A stretch of DNA of 54,679 bases from an uncultured Raoultella sp. (lineage in GTDB: Bacteria; Pseudomonadota; Gammaproteobacteria; Enterobacterales; Enterobacteriaceae). The translations under genes were made by a program, and so were the position numbers. How positions within the stretch are numbered: the first letter of the stretch is position 1; every line of letters begins with the position of its first letter. Below the pieces are notes generated by a model. That model made no database searches and was not told where the DNA came from. It worked only from the letters and a program-made list of their open reading frames with translations. This document shows, piece after piece, positions 46,709-54,488 of this stretch. The stretch spans positions 1 through 54,679 of the forward strand of contig CAAEVH010000070.1 of NCBI GenBank assembly GCA_900759445.1, in the 5' to 3' direction.

Positions 46709-49694
46709 TTTTATGTTGGTGAATCTGTGTGACTACAAACAGAGCGTGACGCTCATCGCCAATAGCGGTGTGCAATTTCTGGATTTTGGCCTGACGCCGC
46801 AGGAATCTGCGCATCATGGCCGCTTTGTGCGCAAAACGGCAAACGGTCCCCTGCTGCGGCTGGATTTCGATCTGACAACCGGACGTTATACCTTACCAGG
46901 CAGCACCGGCGGTCAGCCCGAAGTGGTGAAGCCGGAAAGCACCCAGAAGCTGCATTATTCGCTGGACGTGCTCGACGGTGTCTGGCTGCCGCTGCCGTTC
47001 CTGCGCTTCAACCCGCCGCGTACGTTTGTTGAAGGCCCGGATAACTGGGCGCGCGTACAGGTGCGAAAGCTGGCGCAACCTGACAGCGCGGGCAACACCC
47101 ACCGCGTCACCGTGGCGCTGGACAGCCAGCTCACTGAAAATGCCCCTGCGGCGTTAACCCCCAACGAAAATGACCTGCTGAACGGTACGCGATTTGCGCT
47201 GGCCTGGCATGACAACGAAATTGCCGATTTCCTCGACCAGACCTGGATTGACGGCTGGTTGCGCGAATCCTTTATGCATCATGTCACACAGCATGAGAAC
47301 CGCTCAGAACAAGAGATCCAGCAGGCGCTGCGTAACTTTGAATATCAGGCGCACTGGCTGAATGTGCTGACCCTGTTAGGCGAGCAGCTTTCCGTCCCGG
47401 AAGTGAAACTGGTCACGCATACCCTCAGCACGCCCGCCATTCCCGTTGATCTTATCCTGGATATCGGTAACACCCATACCTGTGGCGTCCTGATTGAAGA
47501 TCACGGGGATGCCAATGACGGACTGCGCCAGACAGCCGAATTGCAGGTGCGTTCGTTAAGCGAGCCACAGTTTCTCAACGATCCGTTGTTCACCAGCCGA
47601 CTGGAGTTTTCCGAAGCGCGTTTTGGTAAGCAGCACTTTTCCGTGGAGAGCGGTCGTGATGATGCCTTTATCTGGCCGTCGATTGTCCGCGTTGGCGATG
47701 AAGCCCGAAAGCTGGCGATGCAGCGCATGGGCACTGAAGGCAGCAGTGGGATCTCCAGCCCGCGCCGTTATCTGTGGGACGAAACGCCGGTGTTGCATGA
47801 CTGGCGCTTTAGCCAGATGAATGGCAAAACCCAGCGCGAACCACTGGCTACCGCCTTCCCGCTGATGAACCTGATGAACGATGACGGGCAACCGCTGTTC
47901 AGCCTGCCGCAGGATGATCGTCTGCCGGTATTCTCACCGCAATACAGCCGCAGTACGCTGATGACGCATATGTTGTGCGAAATACTGGCCCAGGCGCTGG
48001 GGCAAATTAACAGCGTGGCGACGCGTTTGCGCCTCGGATTCCCGGCATCTCCTCGTCAGTTGCGTACGCTGATCCTGACCCTGCCGTCGGCGATGCCCAA
48101 ACAGGAGCGCGAGATTTTCCGCCTGCGCATGTTTGAAGCTATTGCGTTGGTCTGGAAAGCAATGGGCTGGCACCCGCAGGATGAAGACTTCACCACCCGT
48201 AAACAGCAGGAAAAGAGCGTGGTTCCCGTACCTGAGATCCAGATGGAATGGGATGAGGCCAGCTGCGGGCAACTGGTGTGGCTGTATAACGAAGCTATCT
48301 CTCACTACGATGGTCACACCGAGTCGTTCTTTAACGCCCTTGCCCGCCCGGACCGTTTGCCGGAGCCTGGTGAGACTAAAGGTCGTGCGCTGCGCGTGGC
48401 ATCGATCGACATTGGCGGCGGGACAACGGATATGGCCGTCGTCCATTACCAGCTTGATGACGGCGTGGGTACAAACGTCAAAATTACCCCGCATCTGCTG
48501 TTCCGTGAAGGCTTTAAGGTTGCGGGCGATGACATGCTGCTGGACGTGATTCAGCGTTGCGTGTTGCCTGCGCTGCAAACCCGTCTGCAACAGGCTGGCG
48601 TGACCGACGCCGCCGCATTGCTGGCCACGCTATTTGGCGATTCCGGGCGCATCGACACCCAGGCGATTTTGCGTCAACAAACGGCGTTACAACTCTTTAT
48701 GCCGCTCGGTCATGCGGTACTTTCATCCTGGGAACAAAGTGATATTAACGATCCGGTAGCGGGTCTGCATGCCACCTTTGGCGAACTCCTGAGCCAGCAA
48801 CCAACGCGCAACGTACTGAATTACATCCAGCAGGCTATCGATCATGCGTTACCTGCGGGATCGCCAGCGTTTGATGTGTTGAGCGTGCCGTTACAGGTGC
48901 AGTTCAGGCAGTTACAAGAAGCGTTACTGGCGGGCCAGTTTACCCTGACCTCCCCACTGCACGCGGTCTGTGAGGCCATTTCACACTATCGCTGCGATAT
49001 TTTATTAGTGACCGGCAGACCCGCCTGTTTACCGGGCGTACAGGCGTTGATCCGCCATCTGCAGCCCGTTCCGGTTAATCGTATGATCTGGATGGATAAC
49101 TACCGCGTACATGAGTGGTATCCGTTCAGCCAACAAGGGCGGATTGGTAACCCCAAATCCACCGCAGCAGTTGGTGCCATGTTGTGTAGCCTGGCGCTGG
49201 ATCTACGCTTGCCGCGTTTCAACTTTAAAGCTGCCGATATCGGCGCTTACTCGACCGTACGTTATCTCGGCGTGTTGGATAATACGGTCAATACGCTGCG
49301 TGATGAGAACATCTGGTATCACGATATCGATCTGGATAAGCCCGGCGCGAAGCTGGATGCCCGCCTGCACTTCCCATTGCGCGGCAACGTTACGTTAGGT
49401 TTCCGTCAACTGGCCAACAGCCGTTGGCCTGCCACACCGCTGTATACGCTCAGCATAAATTCTGCCGAACTGGCAAAAACCATCGCCGGAGATGGCGTGT
49501 TGAATGTACGGCTGCAGCTACGCGGTGGTAGCAAAGAAAGCGGCCCGGAATTTTTCGTACTGAGCGATGCGTGGTTACAGGATGGCACTCCCGTTGCCGC
49601 CAATGCCTTAACGTTAAAACTGAATACGCTGGCAGACCGACGCCATAGCGGGAGCCATTACTGGATTGATAGCGGGAGCGTGTACCTGAAATGA
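46701..49694 (+). CDS. srfB: SrfB, large actin/Hsp70-fold ATPase-like protein
   Basis: This 997-residue protein of the SrfB family lacks a signal peptide. An N-terminal beta-rich region (about 1-245) precedes an actin/Hsp70-type core. Phosphate-1 motif DLILDIGNTHTCGVLI is at 250-265, phosphate-2 SIDIGGGTTDMAVV at 568-581, and an adenosine-type motif LLVTGRPACLPGV near 768-780. These match the ASKHA superfamily arrangement, with a large insert between them. It may act as a switch or chaperone working with SrfC and SrfA. The start is GTG 46701 (AGGA 3 nt upstream) or ATG 46713; both are plausible. It overlaps srfA by 8 nt and srfC by 4. Confidence 0.9.
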   Translation: MPDFMLVNLCDYKQSVTLIANSGVQFLDFGLTPQESAHHGRFVRKTANGPLLRLDFDLTTGRYTLPGSTGGQPEVVKPESTQKLHYSLDVLDGVWLPLPFLRFNPPRTFVEGPDNWARVQVRKLAQPDSAGNTHRVTVALDSQLTENAPAALTPNENDLLNGTRFALAWHDNEIADFLDQTWIDGWLRESFMHHVTQHENRSEQEIQQALRNFEYQAHWLNVLTLLGEQLSVPEVKLVTHTLSTPAIPVDLILDIGNTHTCGVLIEDHGDANDGLRQTAELQVRSLSEPQFLNDPLFTSRLEFSEARFGKQHFSVESGRDDAFIWPSIVRVGDEARKLAMQRMGTEGSSGISSPRRYLWDETPVLHDWRFSQMNGKTQREPLATAFPLMNLMNDDGQPLFSLPQDDRLPVFSPQYSRSTLMTHMLCEILAQALGQINSVATRLRLGFPASPRQLRTLILTLPSAMPKQEREIFRLRMFEAIALVWKAMGWHPQDEDFTTRKQQEKSVVPVPEIQMEWDEASCGQLVWLYNEAISHYDGHTESFFNALARPDRLPEPGETKGRALRVASIDIGGGTTDMAVVHYQLDDGVGTNVKITPHLLFREGFKVAGDDMLLDVIQRCVLPALQTRLQQAGVTDAAALLATLFGDSGRIDTQAILRQQTALQLFMPLGHAVLSSWEQSDINDPVAGLHATFGELLSQQPTRNVLNYIQQAIDHALPAGSPAFDVLSVPLQVQFRQLQEALLAGQFTLTSPLHAVCEAISHYRCDILLVTGRPACLPGVQALIRHLQPVPVNRMIWMDNYRVHEWYPFSQQGRIGNPKSTAAVGAMLCSLALDLRLPRFNFKAADIGAYSTVRYLGVLDNTVNTLRDENIWYHDIDLDKPGAKLDARLHFPLRGNVTLGFRQLANSRWPATPLYTLSINSAELAKTIAGDGVLNVRLQLRGGSKESGPEFFVLSDAWLQDGTPVAANALTLKLNTLADRRHSGSHYWIDSGSVYLK

Positions 49695-51850
49695 GTAAGA
49701 TGTTAAACACCGCGCAGGCCGCCATCGAGTGGGTAACTGATACCCGTCAGCGTGCGGCGCGTCTTGATGATGAAGCGGATGCCCTGTTGGCACAGCTCAC
49801 CCTGGCCGCCGTTAATGAATCTGCGTTGAAGACGACCTTCTCATCGCGAGGATGCGTTGGGCTTTACGGACATTCGCAATCGGCAAAAGCGCACCTGCTC
49901 ACAGCATTGTGCAGCAACGCCAATGGCAAAGTGAATATCGTTACCCCGGATCGCAGCTTTGATTACTTTTCACATATTAATCCTGGTCATGCGCCAACCA
50001 ATATGGCGATCCGCTTTACGCGTGATGAAAATCCGCTCGATGGTGAATGGCCGTTGCGCCTGCGGCTACTCAGTGAAGCCGAACTGGTACAGCTATTTAT
50101 TACCCAGTTCTGTGCGCTTGCGGACAACCGCCAGGTCGAGAAATCGATTATTGAGGCGCGCCTGGAAAAATGGCAAACGTTGCGCCAGCGTCATCCGGTG
50201 CCGGGCATTACCGCGCATGATGTCGCGGCAATTGGTCGTTTCTGGCGCGCCTGCGTACCGGCCAGACAACAGCAATTTGACGACGCGCTATGGCATCAGT
50301 TTGCCACGCTGCTACCCGCACTGGATCTGACTACCCGGGCAAACGCCTGGGCGTTACTGTGGGGAGAACAGCCAGAGTTGACGCAACAGTGGTTGGCGCT
50401 GGCGCATACGCTGCAACAAACCGGGAGCGCGCAAGAACTCGCGGCTCCGCTGAGCCTGCTGGTTGACCATTTTGGTTTACCTGCCGAGAGTTTCCTGACT
50501 CAGGTAGCATTGAACGGGAATGAGGCGCAAAGCGATGTGGTGGTTCATCCAATAGAAAATGATCAGTTGCTCAATGCGGTCAGCCTTTCTCAGGCTTCGC
50601 TGGCGCTGCTCACGCGCGAGCTGGTCCTGACGGTTGAAGACGCGGTACTGGAAAATGTCGATCTGCTGGATATTCCCCTCGCCCCGGATGTTCATCCCCA
50701 TCCATTGTGGCAGGCCAAATTAGGCTGGATGCTGGAACATTATCGCCAGCATCTGCAACCGGATGTACTTTTAATCTGTAATGCGGTATCTACCCGCTCC
50801 CAGACGCCCGCCATCACCCGCAAACTACTGGGCTGGGTTAACGACACTCAGCCCGTACATGACGCCGCATTGCCGGGAGTGGTCTGGGCCATTACTCCGC
50901 AGGATGCGCGGTTTAGCACTCAGCAAAATCTTGATGAATCTGTGCAGCAATTAATGGGCAAACCCGGACTGCACTGGGGCACGCTGCAGGCGCTGGATAA
51001 ACACAGCTTACAACGCCTCGTCGAATGGCTGACTCAGGCAACCTCGCCCCAGCAACGCCAGGCGAGATTGACCTCCCTGCGTGAGCAGCACCAGCAGCGT
51101 GTACGCGAAACCCTGATCGGCTGGATTAACCCCGTTGAAACCGAATCGGGTAGCAATGAGTCGGTGATCCGCCAGCTCCAGGCCCAGGCGGCAAAACATG
51201 GCGAACTCCTGGACGGTTTGCTCCCGCCGATGCGCCTCTTTGAGTCGCTACTGCGTGTTCAGCAGCCGCGCGAGGAACAGGTGAGCGGATTATTTAATGA
51301 AGAGATTGACCTGTTTGCCGAGGTGCGTGACACACCGCACTCGCCGGAAAGCAAAGAGACCGGGTATCAGGCGCACAAAATGTGGGTTAACCACGTGCGC
51401 CAGTGGTGTCGCGATGAAAATAATGCGCGCCGTTTACGTCTCGAGCCGCGTACGCTAAGGCAGGTTGCTGATATCCTCGTCACCACCAGCTATCGGCTGG
51501 AGATGCCGCAACGCTTACAGCGCATTATGCAGCGAGAAAACGTCTGCGCCGCGCAGCTTCACGCCGATATTGGGGATTTTATTACCTGGCTTGGATTTGC
51601 CAGCGTGGCAGAGGAACAGCGTCCGGCCAGCAGGATCCAAAAAGGATCGGCTATTTTTAGTGCCCCGGCGCAACAGCCGATGTTACGGTTGACGAAACTG
51701 GATGAACAACCTTCGCATGGCGCAAGCCGTTACGTTTACGACTGGCTGGTCGCTTTGTATACCCGCGCCAATGAAAACGTGGGATATCAGCATCCAATGG
51801 ATGTTTGCGCAGCCGACAAAAAACGATTAGATACCCTGCTTTCCTCCTGA
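49691..51850 (+). CDS. srfC: SrfC, virulence-factor family protein with degenerate P-loop
   Basis: This 719-residue protein of the SrfC (putative bacterial virulence factor) family is soluble, with a long helical middle. Near the N-terminus VGLYGHSQSAKAHLLTAL (56-73) sits where a dynamin-type GTPase would have its P-loop. The GxxxxGKS/T signature is altered (GHSQSAKA), keeping Lys66 but with Ala in place of Gly and Ser/Thr, so nucleotide hydrolysis is doubtful. Coupled to srfB by ATGA. In Xenorhabdus an SrfABC set has been reported as cytotoxic; the biochemical role is not known. Confidence 0.88.
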   Translation: MSKMLNTAQAAIEWVTDTRQRAARLDDEADALLAQLTLAAVNESALKTTFSSRGCVGLYGHSQSAKAHLLTALCSNANGKVNIVTPDRSFDYFSHINPGHAPTNMAIRFTRDENPLDGEWPLRLRLLSEAELVQLFITQFCALADNRQVEKSIIEARLEKWQTLRQRHPVPGITAHDVAAIGRFWRACVPARQQQFDDALWHQFATLLPALDLTTRANAWALLWGEQPELTQQWLALAHTLQQTGSAQELAAPLSLLVDHFGLPAESFLTQVALNGNEAQSDVVVHPIENDQLLNAVSLSQASLALLTRELVLTVEDAVLENVDLLDIPLAPDVHPHPLWQAKLGWMLEHYRQHLQPDVLLICNAVSTRSQTPAITRKLLGWVNDTQPVHDAALPGVVWAITPQDARFSTQQNLDESVQQLMGKPGLHWGTLQALDKHSLQRLVEWLTQATSPQQRQARLTSLREQHQQRVRETLIGWINPVETESGSNESVIRQLQAQAAKHGELLDGLLPPMRLFESLLRVQQPREEQVSGLFNEEIDLFAEVRDTPHSPESKETGYQAHKMWVNHVRQWCRDENNARRLRLEPRTLRQVADILVTTSYRLEMPQRLQRIMQRENVCAAQLHADIGDFITWLGFASVAEEQRPASRIQKGSAIFSAPAQQPMLRLTKLDEQPSHGASRYVYDWLVALYTRANENVGYQHPMDVCAADKKRLDTLLSS

Positions 51851-51851
51851 A

Positions 51852-51867
51852 ACGGCGTTTACGCCGT
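51852..51867. terminator. Short hairpin between srfC and ortT
   Basis: ACGGCG / CGCCGT, a 6-bp perfect stem with a TTTA loop, directly after the srfC stop and just beyond the convergent ortT stop. No T tract follows, so its strength as a terminator is uncertain. Confidence 0.4.
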
Positions 51868-51869
51868 CA

Positions 51870-52043
51870 TCAGAAGAGAGAAAACATTAACGCGACGGGA
51901 AAACTCATCGGCCAGGTCGCCCCGACTAATACCGCGCTGAGAAAACGAATCCGCTTTTTATCGCGGGAAAGAAACCAGGTGATGATTGCCGTGATAGCGG
52001 CCATCACCGCATAAAAAACCAGCATTTTTTGGTACAGAGACAT
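51870..52043 (-). CDS. ortT: Orphan membrane toxin OrtT
   Basis: This 57-residue protein, MSLYQKMLVFYAVMAAITAI at the N-terminus, has two hydrophobic helices around a basic DKKRIR turn. It differs from E. coli OrtT (YdcX) at only about six positions. E. coli OrtT is a GhoT-like membrane-damaging protein without antitoxin that helps growth arrest under the stringent response. The start at 52043 matches that protein; a 3-codon-longer ATG at 52052 is less likely. No antitoxin gene is seen nearby. Confidence 0.92.
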   Translation of the reverse strand: MSLYQKMLVFYAVMAAITAIITWFLSRDKKRIRFLSAVLVGATWPMSFPVALMFSLF

Positions 52044-52235
52044 GTCAGGCATCCGGGCCGAAAGGTAAAATCGCGCGCAATATGCTCTTTTTCATGACCC
52101 ACATCAAGTTTTATTAATTATTTTAAGAGAAACGCCGGTAAAACAAGCCGTTTTCATTATGTTCAGAATCCGTACTATTGCGGATAGTTATAACCCGTAC
52201 TATACCCATAAGGGTTAAAACGAAAGGTGGCACAA

Positions 52236-52331
52236 ATGAATGTTTCCAGTAAAACTGTGGTGCTGATAAATATATTTGCTGCTGTAGGACTTTTCAGTCT
52301 AATTTCCGCAAGGTTTGGCTGGTTTGCTTGA
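52236..52331 (+). CDS. yncL: 31-residue stress-induced membrane protein YncL
   Basis: ATG at 52236 opens a 31-codon frame (MNVSSKTVVLINIFAAVGLF, then SLISARFGWFA, stop TGA) with AAGGTGG 5 nt upstream. It matches E. coli YncL at about 26 of 31 positions. It has a single transmembrane helix. YncL is a known small membrane protein induced by heat and stress; its function is unknown. It is too short for most gene finders. An 81-codon frame on the opposite strand (52175-52420) is rejected as an artefact. Confidence 0.88.
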   Translation: MNVSSKTVVLINIFAAVGLFSLISARFGWFA

Positions 52332-52364
52332 TGTCGTTCTTCTTGATTAATTGCAGCCTCCGCT

Positions 52365-52388
52365 GGCAGAGAGGCTCTTCTCTCTGCC
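52365..52388. terminator. Hairpin downstream of yncL
   Basis: GGCAGAGAG / CTCTCTGCC, a 9-bp perfect stem with a 6-base loop, 34 bp after the yncL stop. No long T run follows (ATTAGTACAC), so termination may be incomplete. Confidence 0.5.
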
Positions 52389-52450
52389 ATTAGTACACGA
52401 TTTTCCCACTCTCCTGCCACCCGGTAAATTATCCTTAGTATGTAATACCC

Positions 52451-53230
52451 CTAATCCTTCTGCGGCATTATATTGCCCGCATAACGGCTCGGTGTTGTGC
52501 CGGTATGCTGATGGAAAAAAGCGATAAAAGCACTGTCACTGACAAATTCCAGATATTGCGCCACCTGGCTGATCTGCCCCCCGTCAGCCAGCATCTCCAT
52601 GGCTTTTAATAGTCTAAATTGCTGCCGCCAGCTCTGATAATTCATCCCGGTATCCCTGGTAAATATTCGACTGATCGTCCTCTCGCATGCCCCAACCCGT
52701 TGGGATAATTGATTTAGTCGTGGTGGCAATTCGCCCATGCGTACTCCTTCAAGCCACACGTTCAGCCGTGGATCTGAGGGAAACTGCAACGTCCAGTTTT
52801 CACTGCGGGCGGCCCGCATTTCCTCACAGAAAACGGTGATAAGACTGGCCTGCTGCGCGGCAGGCATTTCCCACGGCCAGAAAGCCATACGTTCTATTAC
52901 TTCAAAAAAGAGAGGATTAACGTCGACTATCTGCAGCGGTAACTTAGATAACGGCAATGTAGTTGAAAAATACAACGAACGATAAGCCATCACCCCGCGC
53001 ATTATGGCGCGATGTACCGTACCAGCCGGGATCCAGACCGCGCGCCGTGGCGGTAGCAGACACAGGGCATGCTCCAGCTCAATCGTAATGCTTCCCGCTG
53101 CCGAAAAAAGTAGCTGATGACGAAGATGGCTATGCCGGCCTGAATCGTGTACGCCCATCTCGGAGGCAATCCCGATTACCGGTTTATCAAAGCTATCCGC
53201 ATCGAAATCATCATCCGGGGCAATTTCCAT
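52451..53230 (-). CDS. AraC-family regulator (NimR-like, cupin plus HTH)
   Basis: This 259-residue regulator has an N-terminal cupin-type domain (HSHLRHQLLFSAAG, PRRAVWIPAGTVHRAIM) and C-terminal double helix-turn-helix (about 165-255: LSQRVGACERTISRIFTRDT, SQVAQYLEFVSDSAFIAFFH). The layout is that of E. coli NimR and related one-component regulators of divergent efflux genes. The neighbour is an MFS exporter 100 bp away on the other strand. Ribosome-binding sequence before the start is weak; a possible minus-strand promoter (TTGTCA...TATCGG) sits close to it. Confidence 0.87.
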   Translation of the reverse strand: MEIAPDDDFDADSFDKPVIGIASEMGVHDSGRHSHLRHQLLFSAAGSITIELEHALCLLPPRRAVWIPAGTVHRAIMRGVMAYRSLYFSTTLPLSKLPLQIVDVNPLFFEVIERMAFWPWEMPAAQQASLITVFCEEMRAARSENWTLQFPSDPRLNVWLEGVRMGELPPRLNQLSQRVGACERTISRIFTRDTGMNYQSWRQQFRLLKAMEMLADGGQISQVAQYLEFVSDSAFIAFFHQHTGTTPSRYAGNIMPQKD

Positions 53231-53331
53231 TATCTGTCCGATATTTGATATTTAAAGTCTTGACAATGGTAATGCGACACCTCCCTTTCAGCAATAATGC
53301 CCGCCAGTTTTCTGTCTCTCTGGATATTACT

Positions 53332-54459
53332 ATGAACACTCTTCGCCGCCCGCCGCTGTGGCTTCTTACTTTGCTGATTATGTTTCCGCAACTGGTGGAA
53401 ACCATTTATAGCCCGGCATTGCCAGGAATCGCCACGTCTTATCACGTAAGCAGTGAGCGCGCGGCCCAAACACTCTCCGTTTATTTTATTGCCTTTGCCA
53501 TCGGCGTGGCGATGTGGGGTTGGCTGAGCGACTGCATCGGTCGACGTTGGGCGATGCTGGCAGGACTTATCTGCTATGGGTCAGGTTGTGCCCTGGCCGT
53601 GGTTGCCACTGACTTCAGCGTTTTGCTGCTGGCGCGGATGATCTCAGCCATCGGCGCGGCTGCCGGGTCAGTGGTGGTACAGACCATGTTACGGGACACG
53701 TATGAATCAACTGCACTATCCCGCGTCTTTTCCGTGATGGGCGCTGCGCTGGCATTGAGTCCCGTTTTCGGCCTGCTAAGCGGAGGTTGGTTGGTTAGCC
53801 TGTATGGTCATACCGGTGTATTTATTGCCCTTGTGCTGCTGGCGCTGCTACTGCTACTACTGACTGCGACCATGCTGCCAGAAACCCGGCCCGAAAATAC
53901 GCTCAGACCCAGCCTTGCTGCACTGCTCTCCCGCATGATGCGTGACCGCGAGCTGTGGAAAAATACTATGCTGGTTGCGCTGCTGAACACCATGCTGTTT
54001 AGCTATTACAGCCTGGCTCCGTTTCTTTTCGGGCAATTGGGATGGAGTTCCAGAGCCTTTGGCTGGACGGGGGGATTACTTGCGTTTGCTTCGCTGTCGG
54101 GCAGCCTGCTGAACCGGAGATTATTGACGACGGACCTGACGTCGGAACAGAGGGTACGTTATGCCTGTGCGCTGGCAGCATTGTCAGGCCTCGCCGCGTG
54201 GTGGTTACAGCACTCCGCGTGGATTCTGATACCGGTTTTCGGCGCGGTGATTGCCTATGGCATCGCGATCCCTAATGTGCTGAGTCAGGCCCTACGCCAC
54301 TATCGTGAACAGGCCGGGGCCGCCGGTGCATTGTTCGGATTAAGCTATTACCTGTTGCTGGGAATGATGCTGGGGGTGGCAGGCATGGTGCAACAACTGG
54401 GGCTGGTTCTGAGCGTTTGTGCGCTACTCGCCTGGATTTGCAGCTTGCGCCGCGGATAA
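53332..54459 (+). CDS. MFS efflux transporter, Bcr/CflA (DHA1) type
   Basis: This 375-residue, 12-helix drug:proton antiporter-like protein has motif A WGWLSDCIGRRWAMLAG (about 62-78) and a motif C-like GAALALSPVFGLLSGGW (about 143-159) of the Bcr/CflA family. It is slightly short compared with the usual 390-400 residues. The start at 53332 (MNTLRRPPLW) is preferred; longer in-frame starts are hydrophilic and enter the promoter region. Probably regulated by the divergent AraC protein. The substrate is unknown. Its stop lies 29 bp before the right-hand terminal repeat. Confidence 0.87.
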   Translation: MNTLRRPPLWLLTLLIMFPQLVETIYSPALPGIATSYHVSSERAAQTLSVYFIAFAIGVAMWGWLSDCIGRRWAMLAGLICYGSGCALAVVATDFSVLLLARMISAIGAAAGSVVVQTMLRDTYESTALSRVFSVMGAALALSPVFGLLSGGWLVSLYGHTGVFIALVLLALLLLLLTATMLPETRPENTLRPSLAALLSRMMRDRELWKNTMLVALLNTMLFSYYSLAPFLFGQLGWSSRAFGWTGGLLAFASLSGSLLNRRLLTTDLTSEQRVRYACALAALSGLAAWWLQHSAWILIPVFGAVIAYGIAIPNVLSQALRHYREQAGAAGALFGLSYYLLLGMMLGVAGMVQQLGLVLSVCALLAWICSLRRG

Positions 54460-54488
54460 CCGGATGACGATCCTCCTGACATTAAGCT

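Noticed and set aside
51870..52043. Toxin-antitoxin pair at ortT
   Set aside because: No antitoxin-like frame or antisense RNA is evident next to ortT; the E. coli homologue is also an orphan.
52175..52420. 81-codon minus-strand frame over yncL
   Set aside because: No recognisable protein features; the opposite-strand yncL frame has a ribosome-binding site and known homology.
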